From a virus: a DNA stretch of 64,000 nt. Below the pieces are notes generated by a model. The model searched no databases. It was not told the DNA's origin and saw only the letters and a program-made list of their open reading frames with translations. Position numbers and translations under genes: made by a program. The stretch lies in the IMG/VR virus record IMGVR_UViG_3300032770_000005, positions 1-64,000 of that record. The stretch is one strand, 5' to 3'. Numbering within the stretch: the first letter of the stretch is position 1; each line of letters starts with the position of its first letter. This document shows, in pieces, positions 60,793 through 64,000 of the stretch.

Positions 60793-61722
60793 GTGTACGC
60801 TTCCAAGCGCGTGCACCCGCTGGCAAAAGTAGCGCTGGGGATCCTCGGCACAGCGTACGCGCACGAGGTGATCGTCAAGCCGGGGCAGTATGCACGGCTC
60901 GCACGCTCGTACGCCGATCGCCGTGGCAAGCCGATGCTGGCCTTCGTTCCGCCGCGAGGTCACACGATCCAGTCGATCGTGTCTGCGCCCCTCGCGCTCG
61001 GAGACGTGAACCTGCATCCGGCAGCAGCAGCGGGACCGACAGGTCGCGGCCGAGTCGCGCGAGGCAACCCCTACGACATGCGCGGCGTGCCGAACAAGCA
61101 CTTCGCCTCGATCTTCAGCCACGGCCTTCTGGAGAACCTCGACCGACCAGACCTCGTGCTCGCTGAGTGGCACCGCGTGGCCGAGCGGCTCTTCATCGTC
61201 GTGCCGTCGTGGTGGACGCCGAACGCGTGGACCGCGAAGTGGAGGATCGATCCTCGGCTTCAAAGCGCGACGCCCGTCTGGGCGAAGTCGCCGCGATCTG
61301 TGCGGTTGCCGCAGCCGGCGCCGCGTGGCTATGCTCTTCCGACAACATGTCCGACACCTTCTCGTCCGACCCCGAAGACAGCTCCGGCCGCACGCCGGCC
61401 GCCGCGCCTGCCGGCGGTGAGACCTCAGGCCTCGGCGTCTCCGAGCCAGAGCCCGCCGTTCGACAGCGGGCCGTCTCCAGCATCGCCAGCGATGACGATG
61501 CCTCTTCTGCCGGAGGCCGCCCCTGGCCCCGGAACGGAAGTGCCGAGGATGTCGTCGGCGACCCAGCAGGACCTGGAGGAGCTGGCGCAAGCGAGCCGGA
61601 TGAACCAAGCGTCGCCGTCGATGGACGAGGAGCCGTTCCTGCCCGATCTGGTTACGCCCTCGTCCGAGTCGGTGGTCTCCTCGATGATGGTCGTGAGTGG
61701 GTCCGACGACACGGACTACTGA
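60793..61722 (+). CDS. Methyltransferase-like protein, C-terminus uncertain
   Basis: The frame is open for 309 aa from GTG 60793. Residues ~1-155 include SIFSHGLLENLDRPDLVLAE and RLFIVVPSWWTPNAW, as in class I SAM methyltransferases (SHVLEH.....EW.RV...). After about 61,260 codon use suggests the true reading frame changes, so the listed C-terminus may not be real. The function is tentative. Confidence 0.5.
   Translation: MYASKRVHPLAKVALGILGTAYAHEVIVKPGQYARLARSYADRRGKPMLAFVPPRGHTIQSIVSAPLALGDVNLHPAAAAGPTGRGRVARGNPYDMRGVPNKHFASIFSHGLLENLDRPDLVLAEWHRVAERLFIVVPSWWTPNAWTAKWRIDPRLQSATPVWAKSPRSVRLPQPAPRGYALPTTCPTPSRPTPKTAPAARRPPRLPAVRPQASASPSQSPPFDSGPSPASPAMTMPLLPEAAPGPGTEVPRMSSATQQDLEELAQASRMNQASPSMDEEPFLPDLVTPSSESVVSSMMVVSGSDDTDY
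61306..61360 (+). promoter_or_regulatory. Promoter with TGTCNGACA operator
   Basis: TTGCCG (61306-61311), 18 bp, TATGCT (61330-61335). The palindrome AACATGTCCGACACCTT (61344-61360) spans the ATG at 61,347. It lies inside a longer open frame, so its use depends on which frame is real. Confidence 0.5.
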
Positions 61723-61969
61723 GCGATCAGATCTTCACGCGGTCCGTCGCCGTGAAGTACGCGCAGCAGAAGGCGCGGGAGGAGCAGGACGGGTACCTGA
61801 CCGTGATCGATCCGCACGGCCGTTGCGCCGCGATCTTCACGCGCACCGGCAGCGCTCCGACATCCGACACGGCGCGCTACATCAAGCGCGTGCTCGCGCG
61901 GAGCGGCCTGTTGGTGAAGCGCACGAGCCGTCCGAACCGCGCGAAGAGACGCACGAGCCGACGGTATGA
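61347..61969 (+). pseudogene. Frame-disrupted coding region
   Basis: ATG 61347 begins MSDTFSSDPEDSSGRTPAAA with strong GC at third positions until ~61,490. Then another frame is coding-like to TGA 61,722 (SSATQQDLEELAQASRMNQA). Then the first frame is again coding-like (TRSVAVKYAQQKAREEQDGY) to ~61,960. Either small assembly indels or real frame decay broke one or two genes. Confidence 0.4.
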
Positions 61970-62247
61970 CGATGCTGGAGAGCAGGGTCAACGCGGTCGA
62001 AGCGCGACGCGTGCTGGGCGTCACGCAAGAAGCGTTCGCTGGCATCCTCGGCGTGTCGTTCGTGACCGTGAACCGGTGGGAGAACGGTCACGCGGTTCCT
62101 CTGCGGCCGGTGCAAGATCTCCTCGACGCCCTGCTTGCCGCCTCGTGTCGCGTCAGCCGCGAGAAGCTCAGGTCCGTGTGCACCCTCGATCGTCCCTCGT
62201 TTCTGCGAGAGCTGTACGCGCTGGCGTACCCGAGGCGGCGCAGGTGA
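61966..62247 (+). CDS. XRE-like HTH protein, 93 aa
   Basis: EARRVLGVTQEAFAGILGVS and FVTVNRWENGHAVPLRPVQD form a typical HTH with the NRWENG recognition region. Candidate regulator for the TGTCNGACA palindromes, since it lies near one of them, but that link is unproved. Confidence 0.75.
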   Translation: MTMLESRVNAVEARRVLGVTQEAFAGILGVSFVTVNRWENGHAVPLRPVQDLLDALLAASCRVSREKLRSVCTLDRPSFLRELYALAYPRRRR

Positions 62248-62311
62248 CACAGCACCCGCGTTCGGTCGGACCACCTTGCTTCGACCACTGTTTCCAGCGA
62301 AACTGCTCGAC

Positions 62312-62659
62312 ATGATGGCCAGAGGCTCGGCCGCGCTGCCTTCCTACACGCCCTCGCTGTACCTGCCCGGCTCGATGGGCCGCTACCGGCAGTACCCGCG
62401 CACCGTCGTCACACGCATCCCCGGCGCCGGCTACAAGGTCGGAAAGCTGGTCTGGGGCGAGCAGGTCCTGAACCTCGACGGCGCCGCGGTCGCGCCGTTC
62501 AACTACGCGTCCGTGCCTCTGCTCGGCCTGGGGCAGATCTTGCCGGCCGCGATGACGGCGAGCCCGCTGCTCGTGGCTGGCGCGCTCATCCTCATCTCGA
62601 ATCTCGCAAAGTCACGCGGCTCGGTCGCGAGCAACGCGCGCCGCCGGAGCCGACGATGA
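62312..62659 (+). CDS. Virion-type membrane protein, 115 aa
   Basis: Soluble N-terminal half (PSYTPSLYLPGSMGRYRQYP), one helix (QILPAAMTASPLLVAGALIL) and the ending RRRSRR. Same layout as several other small proteins. The stop overlaps the next ATG. Confidence 0.6.
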   Translation: MMARGSAALPSYTPSLYLPGSMGRYRQYPRTVVTRIPGAGYKVGKLVWGEQVLNLDGAAVAPFNYASVPLLGLGQILPAAMTASPLLVAGALILISNLAKSRGSVASNARRRSRR

Positions 62660-63147
62660 GCTACGCGAAGGTGCTCACGGCCGCGCAGGCGAACGCTCAG
62701 ATGGGCTGGACGCCGGCGAAGATGCAGAGCTACTGGCGCCAGCGGGCGCAGCGATGCAGGGGCTTCGCCGACGAGGGCGCCTGCCTCGCTCGTGTCGCGC
62801 GCCATGCGCCGGTCACGATCGTGCCCGCAGGGCTTGGTCAGACGACCGCAGCTGACGTCGGCACGACGATCGCCGACGTCACGTCGGTCGTCGCCGGTCT
62901 GCTCGCGAACCCGGACCAGACGCTCCAGCAGCGGGGGCCGGCGATCGTGACCGCGCTCGACTCGTACGTCGTCGGCCCGCTCGTCGACGCGGCGGCGGCG
63001 CGTGCGACGCCCTATCTGGTCGGCTACCTGGGCCCGCCGGTCGTCGCGATGTACGTCATGGTCGCGCTGAGCACCTGGTTCTCGTACCAGGTCTTCGTTC
63101 AGAACCGCGACCGAGGTGTCGCGAAGAACAGGCGACGACGACGCTGA
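62656..63147 (+). CDS. Virion-type membrane protein, 163 aa
   Basis: N-terminal charged domain (QMGWTPAKMQSYWRQRAQRC), two hydrophobic parts (GTTIADVTSVVAGLLANP; PVVAMYVMVALSTWFSYQVF) and a C-terminal NRRRRR. Function unknown. Confidence 0.6.
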   Translation: MSYAKVLTAAQANAQMGWTPAKMQSYWRQRAQRCRGFADEGACLARVARHAPVTIVPAGLGQTTAADVGTTIADVTSVVAGLLANPDQTLQQRGPAIVTALDSYVVGPLVDAAAARATPYLVGYLGPPVVAMYVMVALSTWFSYQVFVQNRDRGVAKNRRRRR

Positions 63148-63170
63148 GGGAAGGAGAGTCGGGGCACGCC

Positions 63171-63782
63171 ATGGCGATCAATCAGATCTCGAAGCAGGAC
63201 ATCATGCAGCTCGACCCGGTGCGTGCACGCGCAGGGCAGCGCTGGTGGCAGGAGACGGAACAGCGCGGCCGCATCGGCCGGCAGTCGGTGAACGCCGAGG
63301 AGGCAGCGCCGAAGACGTGGCTGCTCTGGAAGAACGCCTGGCAAGGCGAGGTCGAGGCGGTCATCGAGTGCGAGATCTACATCCAGCCGCGGGCGTCGGA
63401 CCCGCGTGAGATGGTCGGCGTCCTGCACGGGATGTGTCCGAAGTGCGGCGAGACGTTCCTCGTGCGTGAGGACAACAAGGAGATGGCGCTCGACTGGGTG
63501 ATCTATCGCGAGAGCAAGGGGCACCTCAGGGCATCGTGGGCGCAGTTCTGCCGCGAGCGAGGTCGATCGCCGCGGCAGGAGGACAAGATCGCAGTCGTGT
63601 CGTCGCCCGAGCGATGGCAGTGCGACTACTGCAAGAGCTGGTGCGTGCGTGTGACGGACTCCATCGCCATCACCGACATGACCGGCGCTACGCAGCTGTA
63701 CGTGACGGGCTCTCTCCGCAAGCGAGAGGACGGCACGGACGAGCTGGTGGTGGCGACGAAGGAGTCCGAGATCCTCCTCTGA
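63171..63782 (+). CDS. Zinc-ribbon protein, 203 aa
   Basis: MCPKCGETF and QCDYCKSWC give two CxxC pairs. The rest is beta/alpha. It recalls the shorter zinc-ribbon protein at 38,759-39,205. GGAGAG ribosome site upstream. Confidence 0.65.
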   Translation: MAINQISKQDIMQLDPVRARAGQRWWQETEQRGRIGRQSVNAEEAAPKTWLLWKNAWQGEVEAVIECEIYIQPRASDPREMVGVLHGMCPKCGETFLVREDNKEMALDWVIYRESKGHLRASWAQFCRERGRSPRQEDKIAVVSSPERWQCDYCKSWCVRVTDSIAITDMTGATQLYVTGSLRKREDGTDELVVATKESEILL

Positions 63783-63794
63783 CCGGAGAGCCGC

Positions 63795-64000
63795 ATGTCC
63801 TACCAGATTCAGTCGCGCACGTATCCCATCGGTCCCGGCTACTACCGGGAGCCGCAGACCTATCCGCTGTCGTACGGCATGCGGGGCATGGGCCAGCTCG
63901 CGCCGGCGCCGCCCGTGGCCACCGGCATCGGGGGCGCGGGCATCACGGTGCAGCAGATCGTGATCGGGGTCGTCGTGGTGATCATCGCGATCGTGGCGCT
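63795..64000 (+). CDS. Small membrane protein, cut by window end
   Basis: ATG 63795 after GGAGAG. Tyr/Pro-rich start (MSYQIQSRTYPIGPGYYREP) and a hydrophobic helix (QQIVIGVVVVIIAIVA) running off the edge. Same style as its neighbours. Confidence 0.6.
   Translation, partial: MSYQIQSRTYPIGPGYYREPQTYPLSYGMRGMGQLAPAPPVATGIGGAGITVQQIVIGVVVVIIAIVA

Overview
The window looks like part of a large, very GC-rich virus (phage) or virus-like extrachromosomal element whose host is probably a myxobacterium-type (Myxococcota) or similar bacterium. Reasons: about 90 tightly packed genes, mostly on the + strand and often overlapping by ATGA/GTGA; a replication set (SF2 helicase, DnaQ-type exonuclease, AEP-type primase, large P-loop helicase-like protein); virion-type beta-helix proteins that share an N-terminal segment; a muramidase; many tiny one-helix membrane proteins with Arg-rich tails; and a tyrosine recombinase. 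A lipoprotein with a CGNG..DPGE.C motif and an IS1-type element with host-like cargo fit Myxococcota. No terminase, portal, ribosomal or tRNA gene was seen, so phage versus megaplasmid is not settled.

Layout. 1-7.7 kb: end of an octapeptide-repeat protein, then small unknown genes around a MoxR-type ATPase and its VWA/metallopeptidase partner. 7.7-11.6 kb: two members of a seven-copy MIPxERLDALD family, a Cas12m-like effector and a short set of CRISPR-type repeats around a deoxyribosyltransferase-like gene. 11.6-20.3 kb: replication/recombination genes and a DNA methyltransferase. 20.3-24.8 kb: another family member split by a 3.69-kb IS1-type element with 19-bp inverted ends and a perfect 8-bp target duplication. 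25-28.4 kb: large helicase-like protein. 29-38.7 kb: structural/beta-helix genes, a lipoprotein and a degenerate repeat array (A). 38.7-40.1 kb: zinc-ribbon gene and array B. 40.1-46.7 kb: mainly - strand genes (phosphatase, SGNH hydrolase, kinase-metallopeptidase fusion, integrase) with a + strand muramidase. 46.7-55.5 kb: small genes, four more family copies, an RRM RNA-binding protein and a DUF192 protein. 55.6-60.2 kb: an operon ending in a second Cas12m-like effector followed 19 bp later by a 14-repeat CRISPR array (C). 60.2-64 kb: small membrane and virion-type genes.

The main finding is a mobile-element-borne, adaptation-free type V (Cas12m/V-U1-like) system: two effectors with apparently intact RuvC D-E-D residues, each followed by repeats of the same hairpin design, plus two orphan arrays. 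Repeats differ from one another, but the hairpin arms change together, so the RNA stem appears to be under selection. A second theme is regulation: near-leaderless promoters (-35, 17 bp, -10, start codon 7-8 nt later) and a recurring 17-bp palindrome centred on TGTCNGACA placed inside or beside several of these promoters, which suggests a repressor regulon.
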